Positions 1-11,757 of a stretch of 64,000 bases of DNA are shown here, piece by piece. This DNA comes from Ochotona curzoniae. Lineage: Eukaryota; Chordata; Mammalia; Lagomorpha; Ochotonidae. Where the stretch lies: assembly GCF_017591425.1 (NCBI RefSeq), contig NW_024466307.1, forward strand, positions 2,602,001 through 2,666,000, given 5' to 3'. Below the pieces are notes generated by a model. It was not told the origin of the DNA and made no database searches. It saw nothing but the letters and a program-made list of their open reading frames with translations. Made by a program: the position numbers and the translations under genes. Within the stretch, counting starts at the first letter, position 1. Each line of letters starts with the position of its first letter.

Positions 1-1377
1 GCCTATGATCAAAGGAATTTCTCCCAATTCCAGAAATCTTTAAACGTAATTCATGTTTTCAGAAATTAGTTTTCTCATTTACTTGGAAAAAATAAATGAG
101 TAAAAGGCCCAGAGTAAAATATCACAACTAAATTTCCTCTTCCAAAAATCTTTCTTTCCTGCATAACATACTAGCCAAAGAGACTGAGAGAAGAAAAAAG
201 AAGTAGCAGTTTCAATAATGACCTTCTGAAGCCTAGAGAATAACAGTGGCTGATATCTCTAATATGTGGCTATTTGGTGTCTCTACATACCTTGTCTTTT
301 TATTAATGGAAGAGTTGACACAGTTTCTTTTTTAAGTAGATCTTATTTTTCCACTTAGCAATCCTAAAATATATTCCCAATTGATGATTTCTAGTCCAAT
401 CCAGTAGCCTTAGGTTTTATATACCAAAAACAAATATTATCTCTAAAAATAAATAATAGTCAATCAAAATCCTTAAGCAATTCTCGCCTATTAAATACCA
501 ATCGTAAGAAAATTTGGGGGTCTAGACTAAACAACAGAAAAAGCTTGTACGAAGTGCTTTTGGTTTTCATTGAGTCGGAGAGGAAAGCCTAAGCATGGGC
601 CTGCGGAGGGAGAGAACTCAATGAAGCTAGACCTGGAGCGGGAAGCAGGGGTGCACCCGGAGGGCCGCTCACCCAGCAACATCTGATGGAACTCAAGATT
701 ATTTTTAAGGTCGTGAGAACTCACTAAAGCAATGTGACAACTTCTTAAGAATCACATAAAGTATAAAGGCAGTCTTGACCATGAGCAGAATGCTCGCCCC
801 CTTTTACACTGGTAGCACAGTGATGGCTAAGCTGTGTAGTAACAGCTCCACCCAGTGTGCACGCCCTCTCAGTTGCTGCTCAGGAAGTCCGCTAACAGGG
901 AGGACGTTAAGAAGCACTCCCCTACGTGTTATTCTGCATGCGAATGTATAGCTGGTTGGTTCTTGATATCAAATTGGTGACCTTGAAACAGCCAAAGCAG
1001 ACCCCAAATAAGCCCTAGGAACCATACATCCATATGATTTGTAAGTCTGTGAGAGATTCAATAAAAAACAATACAACTGAAAAGTGAGCTTAACATGTGG
1101 AAAACTCCAGATATTAGACAGTGAACAAGCCAATGATTTTATTATAGCACAAAAGCTATCAAAGAATTTGCTACAGATGAAAATATACGCAAAATCTACG
1201 TGGTGAAAACTACAGATCACTAATAAAACAACCTGGGGGAGATTTAAGCAAGTAGAGAAAGTATTCATAGAGGGGATGATTCAATATAGTCATTGCTTCA
1301 GTTTTCCCAAAACGATTTCAATAAATATCTCCACGGGACTGTTCTGTAGAAATGAAAAACTAAAAATAGAGGAGAAG
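1..1377. other. intron 4, no recognised feature
   Basis: AT-rich single-copy-looking sequence. I see no repeat family, exon-like splice-bounded frame or RNA gene here. It should be part of SSBP2 intron 4. Confidence 0.5.
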
Positions 1378-1617
1378 TGGCATAAAGTTGTAGCATAAAG
1401 TTGCCACCGACAACTTTGGCATCCCGTAGGGGCATGTGTTTGACTCCTGGCTGCTCCACTCCCCGTCCAGCTCCCTGCTAACGCACCTGGGACAGCAGCA
1501 GAGATGGCTCAGGTGCTGTGGTCCAGGAGAGTGAATCAGTACAGAGGAGATCTCTGTCTCTCCCCCTCTTTCTGTAACTCTGCCTTTCAAATATAGAACA
1601 AATACTTTTAAAAAAAG
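1378..1617 (+). mobile_element. CSINE, old, internally deleted
   Basis: Recognisable CSINE blocks occur in order: tttggcatcccgtaggggca, gactcctggctgctccac, ccagctccctgctaacg, then a CT-rich tract and tgcctttcaaata with an A-rich tail. The middle (lower half of the left arm) is missing. The 5' edge shows a short direct duplication of gcataaagttg. Confidence 0.8.
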
Positions 1618-1654
1618 GCATAAGAAATACATGGAAAGATGGTTCAAAAGTCAG

Positions 1655-3400
1655 AACAGTTTTTGAAAAGAAAAGCAAAGCTGGAAGTTCCGTACTATCT
1701 GAAGTCAAGACTTCCACAAGGAACATCAATCAAGATGACATGATAGTGGGGAAAAAACAGAGCAGATCAATGAAACAGCCACAATATAAAGCTCAGAATA
1801 GAACCAGCAGAATATGCAAAAACAAAGCATGAAACTTCTTCTAGGAAAAAACACAGGGGAAAGTATCTTTGACCTTTGCTCATCGAGGACTTCTTAGATA
1901 TAACACACACAAAAAAAGACTGATACACCAGATAATTAGATTATATCAAAAGCAGGGACTCTGCTCTCCAAGGGACATCATAATGAAAACTGCGCGGTAC
2001 TGGTACAGAACAGGCACAGAGACCGTTGGAAGTGACAGGTCACACAGTCCAGGGATGAGCGCATGCGGTACTGGAACAGAACAGGCAGAGACCGTTGGAA
2101 GTGACAGGTCACACAGTCCAGGGATGAGCGCATGCACACTTGTGCATGGCCAACTGATCTGCAACAAAATAACCTGGGATGCAGGACGAGGAGAAGATGA
2201 CCTTTTCAACAAGTGGTGTTTAAGAACAAATCCTGACATTTCATTTTTAAAGCTGGATCTGAAAAACAGCTCAACATGGATTACAGACTCAACCCTAAGA
2301 CCTGTGACTGCAAAACAACTGAGAGAAAACACAGAGAGACACCTTCGTGACATTGACCTAAGTGATGACTGCCTGGCTACTGCACCAGTAAGACAGGCAC
2401 CTATGGCAAAAATAAACAGAGCGGACTATGCCAAACCACAGAGAACAGCACTGGAAACAGGATGTGCAAGAAAACAGATGTGAACTATATGTGTAGTAAG
2501 GGGTTAATCTCCAGAATAAAGAACTTCAGTAGTTCCATATAAAAGTGCAAAAAATTAGTAACCCAATTAAAACTTGGGCTAAATTGGGTAGACACTTCCT
2601 TAAAGACAACATACAAGTGGCCCATAGGCATAAAAAAGATATTTCAAGTCACTAATCATCAGGGAGATGTAAATCAAAACCATAATGAGATATCAGGATG
2701 GTCATTATGAAAAACTCAAAGGACAAGTACTGCGGGTGATGTAGACACACTGGAGCCCCCGCTGGGAAGCTGGAACTGTTGTGGACATGCAAAACAGTAC
2801 GGTTATTATGGAAAACAGGGCAGAGGGTCACACCCCCAGAATTAAAAATTGGATTACCAAATGATCCAGGAATTTCACTTTTGAAAATTCATCCAAAACA
2901 ATGGAAACAAGGATCTCAAAGACGTTAGTATTCCCGTGTTTACTGTAGCAGGGTCCACAACAGCCAACATGCAGAAACAACATACGAGTTCGTCTACAGA
3001 TGAGTACATGAAAAAAACTGCATGCATAAAATTTACTATTCTTATGCCATTAAAAAGGAAGATATTCAATAAAATATAACATCAGTGCACCCTGCACACA
3101 TTATGACAAGTGGAATAAGCCACTCTCAGAAAGACAAATACTACATGATTCTATTTATCAAGGTATCTATCTAAAATAGTCAAATTCAAAGAGTCAGAAA
3201 TGGACTGTTGATTGTTAAGGCTGGCGAGATGGGAAAATGGGGTGATATTAGTCAGTGAGTATAAAGTTTCAGTTAAGAAAAATTAATAAGCTCTTGGGAT
3301 GTGCTTTACTATATTGTACCTATAGATTAAGCTTATGTGTTATTCTTTAAATTTTGTTCGAATTGTACTTTTAATTTTAGGGGCTCTTAGCACATTAAAA
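1655..3400 (+). mobile_element. L1 fragment, 3' part of ORF2 plus 3' UTR
   Basis: The sequence follows the order of ancient mammalian L1 ORF2: an early segment (1655-1990), a restart at ggtactggtacagaacagg, then ggccaactgatctgcaac, ctcaacatggattacagac, gcaaaaataaacagagcgg, ggttaatctccagaataaag, tggcccataggcataaaaa and gtaaatcaaaaccataatg, ending in 3'-UTR-like sequence near 3400. Position 1994-2135 holds a tandem duplication. The frame is broken many times, so this is a dead copy. It resembles L1M-type elements; exact subfamily is not assignable by eye. Confidence 0.85.
1994..2135 (+). repeat. Tandem duplication (~70 bp x 2) inside L1
   Basis: Two copies of a unit beginning gcggtactgg and ending gggatgagcgcatgc lie head to tail; the second lacks two bases. 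Sequence before the first copy already contains a later segment of L1 ORF2, so the order of L1 sequence is disturbed here. Confidence 0.85.
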
Positions 3401-3419
3401 ATTTGTAAAAACACTATAT

Positions 3420-4090
3420 GCCTACCGAAATGGTTAAAATAAACTGACAAACCAACTAGAACTCTACTACTTTGGTGGCGCAAATGCAAAATGATACAGA
3501 TACTGGGAATCAGTACGGCGACTTCTTGCACAACGGGATGAAGCACTTATCACATAACCCAGCAGTTCTACTTTTAGGTATTCAACCACAAAGGAAAAAC
3601 AAACAGAAATACCACGGCAGCCTTTGTGTTTACGCGGAAGGCTACGTGAGGTTTGTGGCGGTTTGATTCATAACAGTTCCAAATGGCAGGCGCTCAGATG
3701 TCTCCGCTGCAGCGCGGTCACCCAAGCTGGCATGTTCACACACGGAAACACTATTCAGCAGTTAAAAAAACTACACACAGGGCTTGAATGCTACGCATTC
3801 ATTTCAAGAATATTCTACTGTGATTACCCCCAGACTCAAAGGCTGAATAACTGTACGATCCCGTTCCTGGGACCCTGTGGAAAGGCGAACCGTAAGGACA
3901 GAAGAGAAACCGGTGGGTGCTGGGTCTGGGGCGGGACGGACAGCAGTGAGCTAGTGATGGCTTTCCGGATGATGGAACTGTTTTCTATCTTCATTGCGGT
4001 GACTGCACCGCTCCACGTGTTTGTCAAAACTCACAGAAAAAGCCCCTAAACAAAGTAACTTTTATTGTATCTAAGCCACATGTTAATATA
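3420..4090 (+). mobile_element. Second old L1 fragment (ORF2 end and 3' UTR)
   Basis: Motifs in order: gcaaatgcaaaatgatacag, cataacccagcagttctac, aggtattcaaccacaaagg, aacactattcagcag, then tttgtcaaaactcacag near the end. These match the 3' end of an L1M-type element different from the one just upstream. The frame is degraded. Confidence 0.75.
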
Positions 4091-4569
4091 AAACAGGAAG
4101 ATCCAAAACACCACCCACTGCATTCTTTTATTTCTAGAAGTACCTTGCCAGGGGCTGCCCACAAAGCACAACTCGACACCCTTCCGTTCTGTGCCTGTCT
4201 CCACTTAATATTCTAGAAGCAGCCCATAGCACCTGCAGGAGCCCATCCCTGTGACTCTCACCTCACCCCGAGGGAGCTTGGTAAGAGGACCGAGTGCTAC
4301 AGGTGGCTTATAGACCACCTTTCCACCTGTGCTACTCCAACTGCTTCTCAAGACCATGGAAGTGTTCATTAACTTCTGCTGCTGCTGGGAATACATTTCT
4401 GAACTTAAAATGGGGGCTGATTTTCTCTAACAGTTCAAAAGTGTACCACAATATCTGACATTAACCTAGTTTTGAAACTCTGGACAAAATCGTTTAACCA
4501 GAGGGTAATGTCTGTCAGTTAGGATGCTGATACAGCAACTGTAAAAATTGTTTAAAATTTGAGACCAAT

Positions 4570-4890
4570 GGGCCCGGCGCGGTGGCGCAAGTGGTTAAGG
4601 TCCTCGCCTTGCACGCCCGGGATCCCATATGGGCACCGGTTCTAATCCCGGCAGCCCTACTTCCCTTCCAGCTCCCTGCCTGTGGCCTGGGAAAGCAGTC
4701 CAGGACAGCCCAAAGCTTTGGGACCCTGCACCCACGTGGGAGACCCGGAAGAGGCTCCTGGCTTCGGATCGGCATAGTATCGACCTGTTGCGCTCACTTG
4801 GGGAGTGAATCATCGGACGGAAGATCTTCCTCTCTGTCTCTCCTCTCTGTACATCCGCCTTTCCAATAAAAAAAATAATAAAAATAAATC
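4570..4890 (+). mobile_element. Young full-length CSINE with perfect target-site duplication
   Basis: The element runs from gggcccggcgcggtggcg to an A-rich tail. It is flanked by an exact 18-bp duplication, tttaaaatttgagaccaa (4551-4568 and 4891-4908). A pol III A box, tggcgcaagtgg (4583-4594), fits the consensus; the B-box position holds ggttctaatcc (4638-4648), one base off consensus. The perfect duplication and near-consensus sequence mark this as one of the youngest insertions in the window. Confidence 0.95.
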
Positions 4891-5012
4891 TTTAAAATTT
4901 GAGACCAACCAAGTGAGCTCCCATCTGCTGACTCCCTTCTACATGGCCCCATAACTCCTTTTAAAATGCTTTTCTGGAACATGACTTTAACACAGCAAGT
5001 GAAGCCACTGAA

Positions 5013-5335
5013 GGGGTGGGCATTTAGCCTAGCTATTAAGACATGCTCCCATGTCTTGTGTGCACAGTAATTGCCTTTGCTGCCTGACTCTGACTCCCGA
5101 CTTGAGCTTCCTGCCAACACAAGCCACGTGTGCTAGCAGGTGACAGCTCAAGGGACGGAGTTCCTGCCACCCACAGTGGAGTTGAACTCTTAGTCCCCGA
5201 CTTGTCCAGTCCCACCCTGGCCACTGCGGGCATGCCAGAAGGCAGCACATGGGAGCACACTCTCCATCTCTCAACTTATCTGCCTTTCAAATAAGTAGAG
5301 GTTTAAGAAAGAAGGGAGAAAGAAAGAAAGAAAAA
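5013..5335 (+). mobile_element. CSINE, old and diverged, purine-rich tail
   Basis: Diverged CSINE order is retained: ggcatttagcctagctatta, ccacgtgtgctagcaggtga, then cttatctgcctttcaaata and a GAAA-rich tail (5310-5335). It belongs to an older subfamily than the neighbour at 4570. Confidence 0.7.
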
Positions 5336-6889
5336 CAGAAGCTTTGAAGAAACACAGAGCAATGTACTGCATTCATCTCACAACACTCCGCTAAATCACT
5401 AGCCTGCAATGCTTAAGTTCCAAAGATATCTTCTCAAAATTTCCACAAGGGTTTCTTGAAGTGTTAGAAATACATACATGGATTTTTGTTGTTGTTGTTT
5501 ATTTGCTTAATATTCTTTCATCACTATCCAGTTTGTATTTCTACAACCCTGTATACAGATGCATAGTATGGATTAACTGAGTCACATTAACCCTTGAGTT
5601 ACCCCCCTCACAGAGAAATCAAAAAGAATTAACCACATTCCTATCTTAGGGTCCTTAACACCATGTGTGCCTTGAATGGGTTGCAAACTTAACCTAGATT
5701 CCATGTACTAATGGGTTTTCAAGGAGGGGGCCGGGCGCTGAGTAGTTGGCTCAGGATGGCATGTGTGGCTTTGCCAGGATGGGCAGAGTGGCCCCAGTGG
5801 GCAGCCTGCTCTGTCTTGCCCTGTGAGGCCCTCGCTGTGCACGGATGTAGCATGGGGACTCCTCCAGGGGCCAAGGGATGCCAGTGCTACACTCCTGGGC
5901 TTGTGGCCTCTGGAACCAGGAGTCAGACACTCACCCTTCATACATTGTCCAGGCTCGGGTCTTTCCTCACAGCCAAGGAAGGACCAAGGCAGCCTCTACA
6001 AGGATGCTCTGAAGTGACAGTGCATGAGATAAATGTCCATTTCCTTTGGAATCCGGGGAAGGTGATTCAAAGGAACAAGGCTGCTGAGCCTCAATGTACA
6101 GCTTCCCACCTGTTGGGAGGGGAAATGTCTCCAGTCATGCTCTTCAACTTCCTTCTATATCTGACTCTGAGGGGAGGCTTAATGTAAGCTTCAACCTCCA
6201 TTCTTGAAAGATACTCAATTCAGATCAATGCTTACGTTTCACCACTTAGAGAGAAATCAAGTGAGAAAATATCAGGGTCCAGAGATAACAGAGGAAAATC
6301 CCTTGCTCGCTTCCCACGTGTGCCCCGGAGAACAATGATCTGAGGCTAACCTCAAGGTTATTTGTTAGCGACGGGTGGGAATACCGTGCCTTCATTCATT
6401 TTACTAATCTGTTAGACTGTGAGAAGTACCGTGGTAACAGCACTGTGTTCCTACCGTCGGCACAGTGCACAGCTTACTGAGCCCACAGGCGAGCAGGGTG
6501 ACCTACTGGGTTTCCCAGCTTACCCAGATGGGTGCTGAGCAGGAAAAGGAACAAGGGACCTCAAACGCCTTCCTACACACAGGTATTGCTACAATGATGG
6601 AAATCACATTAATCAAGTGAGTCATCAGGATGTGTAGCATTTTTAACCAAAACAATTTTAAAATGTTACATTGTACCTACAAACAGGACCTTTCTCCCTA
6701 ACCTGTAGGTGAGCTCCAGCTTGGAGAACAGCTTGTGTAGGCAACACAAGCGTGTGACAACACCATAAACAGAGGTAGATGGGGAGTGCCTAGGATGGCA
6801 GAGACTCAGAGGGAAGGAAGAAGGGCAGAAAGCAGGGCGGGAGACCCCAAGAAGCCTGTCAACACACAAGCCTTCTGAAGCCCTCTGAG
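5336..6889. other. intron 4, no recognised feature
   Basis: Mixed composition, with a short GTT run near 5490. Open frames here have no recognisable domain and no codon-like constraint. No repeat family is evident. Confidence 0.45.
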
Positions 6890-7385
6890 TGTGTGGTGTG
6901 CAATGCCTCGTGGTTCTGCCTCCACGTGTCCTGGCAGCAGCAGAACGCAGCCGCCACCACCGTGAGGATGCCGCGCAAGCCCCTGTCCCCAGACTCCTGG
7001 GGGCCCTTGTGTGTCCCGACCTTCCGAGTGACCCTGGGAGGGTGGCATCAAGTACTTCCAGGCGAAAAACCACTTGCCCCTAGCACAGGGCTGTGTGCCC
7101 CGCGGTGTGCCATGCGTGCGTACACTGTGCATCAGTGGCAGGAGAAGCCCGCCAGATGCCCATGAGCGCACAGAGGCAGTCAGACGCGGAGCCACACGTG
7201 TGACCTCCTCCGAGTGCTGCTTTCCTGCACACAGGCCTCGGCCGGCAGCACTAACGCACCAGACCTGCCGCTTGCACCGAATGCAACTCAAGCTGCCAGC
7301 ACCCGCAGGCCTAGCAGATGCAGGAGCCAGAGCCAGGAGCACCAGCACAGCGTCTCACAGGGCGCGCCAGGCTGCCCAAGCCCTT
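6890..7385. promoter_or_regulatory. CpG-rich patch, possible orphan CpG island
   Basis: By hand count, 6901-7380 holds 29 CpG dinucleotides at about 65% G+C, giving an observed/expected ratio near 0.57. Flanking intron is AT-rich and CpG-poor. It contains an AscI-type ggcgcgcc site at 7371-7378 and several CGCG steps. No known exon or repeat explains it. It could be a distal regulatory element, an alternative or antisense promoter, or decayed GC-rich retrosequence; nothing here identifies a transcript. Confidence 0.4.
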
Positions 7386-7840
7386 TAATCTTCTCACAGG
7401 TAGAGCAACAGCTGCTGGTGAATAGTAAGAGTCACTCGAGAGTTTCTCTTAGCGCAGTTTGATCTCATGGCCTAAATTCAAAGTGACATCAAATTAAAGC
7501 CTGTTATGGAGATAATCATGGAGTAAAAGAGTTAAAGCGGCTCGGGAACACCTAAAGTCGGAGTCTTCAGAATTAATTTCAATTACATCTCCCTTGCCCA
7601 GACTAGTTTCAGGCACACTGTAAGAGAAAGTTGCAAATGATTTGGAACTGTTTAAAACTTGGATCTGAAAGGAAAGACATGCCACACAACTAGAGATTAC
7701 CAGCCAGCATACTTAAACGCTGCACTGCTTGTGTGACAGGATGACATGACTGGGCTCACCCCACCAGGGGGACACACACCTACCTACCTTGACAGTTCTA
7801 CTGAAAACTGTGACAACCTGCAAGGCGTGCGCCAGCAGTA

Positions 7841-7868
7841 CATACACACACACACACACCACACACAG
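7841..7868 (+). repeat. (CA)n microsatellite
   Basis: An imperfect CA repeat, broken once by cc. Confidence 0.9.
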
Positions 7869-10392
7869 AGGCGGGCCCGCAGCCACCCCTAATAGTAATA
7901 TTGTTAGCTGTGTGAGAAACAGGATAACCAACAAGGGGGGCTGTATCAGGCCCACCTGATTGATCAATAACGCACACAGTCCCAGAGAAGTGAGAACAAA
8001 ACCCTCCGTGAAATCCGCCAACCAGCGTTTTCTCAAGAGACGCTCCAGTAGGAGGCAGGGAGTCTGAGCAAGCAACACGCATGTCTGATTTCTCCGCTAC
8101 TGCCACAGGGGATGCCGAGCCTGGCTGTGGGGAATGCGCCACGCTGGGCCCCTCGGGAGGCTGTGGGGTGCACCGGGCACACGGGGTGCTGCGGCTGCAG
8201 CATGGCTGGGGAGGTGTGGGGGCTGCCGTGGAACTCACTTCACCCATCTGGCCAGTTCCTGGGGGCTCACCCTTTGAAACGCAGAGTTTTCAGACTAATT
8301 TTAATTCCTCCATGGTAACTGCACATATCTGTGGACACCATGCCATGTTGTGGCACAAATCAGGGTGCGTGGCCCTGGACTGATCTTACCTGTTTGTGCT
8401 AAGAATGCTGGAATGGGTCCAGTGCATTTTATACCCACACCTTCTAGTCTTCCATTGCCCAGGGCCACAACATCCTACTGTACCTGCTGAATGCTTGCTG
8501 GGCTGGTGCCAGCACCTCTCTACCCACCTTCTGCCTACCTTTACATTTTACCTTGAATACAGAATTAGCTTTATTTAACTAAGTGGCTAAAGTTGGATTA
8601 CATATATTTTTAAAATTCAAATGACAGTTCAACGAGGTCCATGAAAGACTGCTCCCTTTTTAATGATTAAAATAAACATTTTAACAGTAAACAAGACAAC
8701 TCAAACACTATGGGACAGGAAGTCCTGTGGGCAAAACGACTCCTGTCTCCTGGCTGCCCTTCCTACTGGAGTTCTAACAAAGGCAATTTCAGAGATGTTA
8801 CAAATGAATGATGCCTTAGGGAGAAAATGTGGACTTCGTTTTGAAATGGCAAGTCATCTCATACAAATTTAATTTTTACAAAATTTTCTGTGTTTTCTAA
8901 CTCTTCTGCTTCAATGAAAACTACTTAGCTGCTGAGTCTCAAAAGTTACCAAATGTTTAAATTGTAAAGTTCCAAGAAATACTGTCATCAATTTGAGAGA
9001 CGCTCCTGCAAGTCTGCGAATGCCACCCCAGACATCTAAAGGGCACCTCCTTGTCACAACCTTGCCACTGCCCACACATCTGACCTTTCTATAGGACATG
9101 GGTTAATAGGTTGGGACAAAAAGCCTGAATAACCAATTAGCCTGATACTACATCTGCCAACCACAGGAACCACAGGCTACAGTCACATTTCAGAACCTCT
9201 GGAACAAGCAGTGAGGATAGAAAAAGAAAATCTGTTTTGGTTTCGAACGCCAGTGAATTCCTTTGTGACACATTTGAAGCCAGAGGAATCAAGCTGTTCA
9301 GAGAGCGCGGTTCTCTGCCGGGATGTGCCTCCACGGAGGGACCATGTAAGGACCACAGAGGCAGCTGGAACCAGGCAGGAGGCCGACCTGGGCAAGCCTC
9401 CAGGCACTTCTCCACGTGGGGCCTCCAGTCTCCTTGTGAACTCCCAGAACTGGCCTGCAGGCTCGTCGCGCTCACCGACCGGGCTGTTTGGGGTTGAGAG
9501 GGACCTTCTGCGATGGTACGAGGGCTCTGCCGAAAGCTCTCGGGAAACAGAATTGAAGGAGAAATGCGGGCTGGGAAGCTTTATGATTACATGGCAAGGT
9601 TTTCACTGTACTGGGCTTTCTTCATTGTACGGTTGGTGCCGTTTGTTCTTGCTACCACAATCAGCTGCACAGAAGCCATTTCTCAAAAGGCAATTTACAC
9701 TGTGAATCAAGGTAAAAAACAAGTGCAAATCTTTGCACTGAAAGATGGACTCATTCTAGGTCATACCGAGCCATGAGGCTTGTATGCTCCAGAGAGAAAT
9801 GGAAAGAGTTAGGAAAAACAGCTTCCAGGTCTTTTCAAAATATTATGGTTTCCCATGTCTCCCGCTCCTTTAGAGGAAGCCAGGGCAACAGGGGACAAAT
9901 CGAGAGGCAAGCTCTTTCTAGACAGGTTTAAATCATGTTGCTGAGCCGAGTGAGACGCCAGCTCACCAAGGAATGTTTGATAAATGGGATCAAAGAGGGA
10001 AGAACACCATTAGAAGGACAGCAAAGTCATTTCTCTTGAAGATCAATACAACTCACTCACATTTTCATTATCAAAACTACAATTTCCACATGACTAGTTG
10101 AACCAGCCACCCAGCACTGTGGGATGGCTGCTGTTCCTCCCACAGCCTCTCTGTGCTCTCCCGGTGTCTACACACAAGGCGTGGCCTGCACCACCCGCCA
10201 GGTATCAACCAACAAGCCCTGAGAACCCGCATGAGTTTCACATGTCTCAAGTTCAGATCCACCCTATGGGCTCCCTAGCACCCCACCCAGCCCAGGGGCT
10301 CAACCTCACAGCTTCCAGCTCACCTTGCCCACTACTCTACAGCACTTGAGAGACCTGAGAAAAGTTGAATTGTAATCAACTGATGTGCCCTA
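7869..10392. other. intron 4, no recognised feature
   Basis: About 2.5 kb without a SINE or L1 that I can recognise, which is unusual for this repeat-dense window. Open frames near 9200-9700 have no domain signature and no splice-bounded conserved block. Confidence 0.45.
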
Positions 10393-10573
10393 CAGGGGTG
10401 ATGAACATGAGGCCCAGATAAGGTCTGGCCCTGACACCATGACTAAAGGGGTGACTCTCAATTCTGTCCTATCTGTAGTGGCCTGACTGTTAAGCTGGCA
10501 ATTCTGTATGGCCCATGAGTGATGCTGTAGATATCCAAATGGTCGTTGATGAAATAAAGGTTCCCCACCCCTG
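10393..10573. mobile_element. Short hAT-like non-autonomous DNA transposon
   Basis: Terminal inverted repeats are caggggtgatgaac (10393-10406) and, at the other end, ggttccccacccctg (10559-10573), whose reverse complement begins caggggtggggaac; 12 of 14 bases agree. The interior holds ggcccatgagtgatg and ccaaatggtcgttgatg (minus strand: ccatttggatatctac), a layout I associate with hAT MITEs. An intact 8-bp target-site duplication is not evident, so the insertion is old. Confidence 0.6.
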
Positions 10574-11150
10574 TGTAAGACATTACACCATTAACAGATT
10601 CACTTGCAATTAGAACAGTAGAGCGTTGTAATTGCACTACAAAACTTGTGATTTGTCTTATATTTCCCATAGATTATTTGGTGCTATAGGTAAAAAAACA
10701 AAATCGGTATTTGGCATTTGGTCTGCAGTTTCTCCTCCATTTTTCAGTTCTGAGCTGCAGAAGACCTTCCTTCAGATCATGTTGGAGAACACCTCTAATC
10801 ATTACGCGCCTTAACACAGAAGGTGCTGGGATAGCAGTGTGCGTTGAGCACTACATGAACTCAGCATTTGGTGTTAACATCTGGTGTCCTTGCCTGTCCT
10901 TGCCTTCTACTAACAAAGCCGTTTTCTTTTACTTACACTTAAGATATTTTTAGGAGGATCTCAGTTAAAATGTTTTCCTCGTGGGTACCTTGACACTGAG
11001 ATATATTTGATGTAGTGTACTGGACCCAAGACTGCTGGGACTAATAATACTTGTAGGGCTATACAGCAATTCTTACATGAGGCAGATTAAAAATCAAAAT
11101 GTAGAGACATGAACGTACATGGTTAGAGACAACACAATGATTTGCTTTTC
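10574..11150. other. intron 4, no recognised feature
   Basis: AT-rich sequence with no repeat or exon signature that I can recognise. Confidence 0.45.
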
Positions 11151-11165
11151 CCAACCCTACATTTT

Positions 11166-11448
11166 TTGTATTTATTTTATTTTTATTGGAAAGTCAGACA
11201 CGCACAGAGGAGGAGAGACAAACAGGAGCGGCCCCAATGGCCAGAGCTGTGTCAATCCGAAGCCAGGAGCCCAGAGCCTCCTCTGGGTCTTCCATGTGGG
11301 TGCAGGGTCCCAAGGCTTTGGTCCATCTTCGAATGCCCTCCCAGGCCACAAGCAGGGACCTGGATGGGAAATGGGGCCACTGGGACTAGAACCGGCACCC
11401 ATATGGAAGCCCAGGACGTGCAAGGCGAGGACTTTAGCCATTAGGCTA
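11166..11448 (-). mobile_element. CSINE, reverse orientation
   Basis: Reads tttatttttattggaaagtc, then a purine-rich block, then gcacccatatggaag and ggctac. It is flanked by near-identical 15-bp repeats ccaaccctacatttt (11151-11165) and ccaaccctagatttt (11449-11463), one mismatch apart. The element's 5' end is truncated before the usual gcgccgggccc. Confidence 0.9.
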
Positions 11449-11485
11449 CCAACCCTAGATTTTAAGACATAAAGTTTAGTTGTTT

Positions 11486-11757
11486 GCATTGCGACACAGC
11501 AGGTTACCTGTTGCCTGGATTGCTCACAGCCCACATAAGTGCTGATACAAGTCCCAGCTACTCGGATTCCAGTCCAGCTCCCTGCTAATGCAGCTAAGAA
11601 AGTTGCGTCTCCCAGGTGGGCAGCTCCCAGCTGGAGCTCTGGCTGGCCCAGGCCTGGCCACAGTGAGCATTTGAGGAGTGTACCAGTAAATGGAATATCT
11701 CACAGCGTCTCTTCTTCTCTCTGCCTTTCAAATAAATAAAATCTTTAAATAGAAAAG
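11486..11757 (+). mobile_element. CSINE, old subfamily
   Basis: Order: gcgacacagcaggttacctg, ccagctccctgctaatgc, cccaggtgggcagctcccag, ctctgcctttcaaataaata. It lies ~40 bp from the opposite-strand copy at 11166, forming an inverted pair. Confidence 0.8.

Noticed and set aside
1869..2483. 204-codon plus-strand frame
   Set aside because: It is a decayed, rearranged L1 ORF2 segment with an internal tandem duplication.
4570..4890. tRNA gene, because of A- and B-box-like motifs
   Set aside because: The motifs belong to the tRNA-derived head of a CSINE; no cloverleaf with acceptor stem is present.
5711..6187. 158-codon plus-strand frame
   Set aside because: No recognisable domain and no promoter or splice evidence; expected by chance in a 64-kb mammalian window.
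6806..7348. 180-codon minus-strand frame with a hydrophobic, signal-like start
   Set aside because: It lies in the CpG-rich patch, where stops are rare by composition. No recognised domain, no splice sites that would join it to SSBP2.
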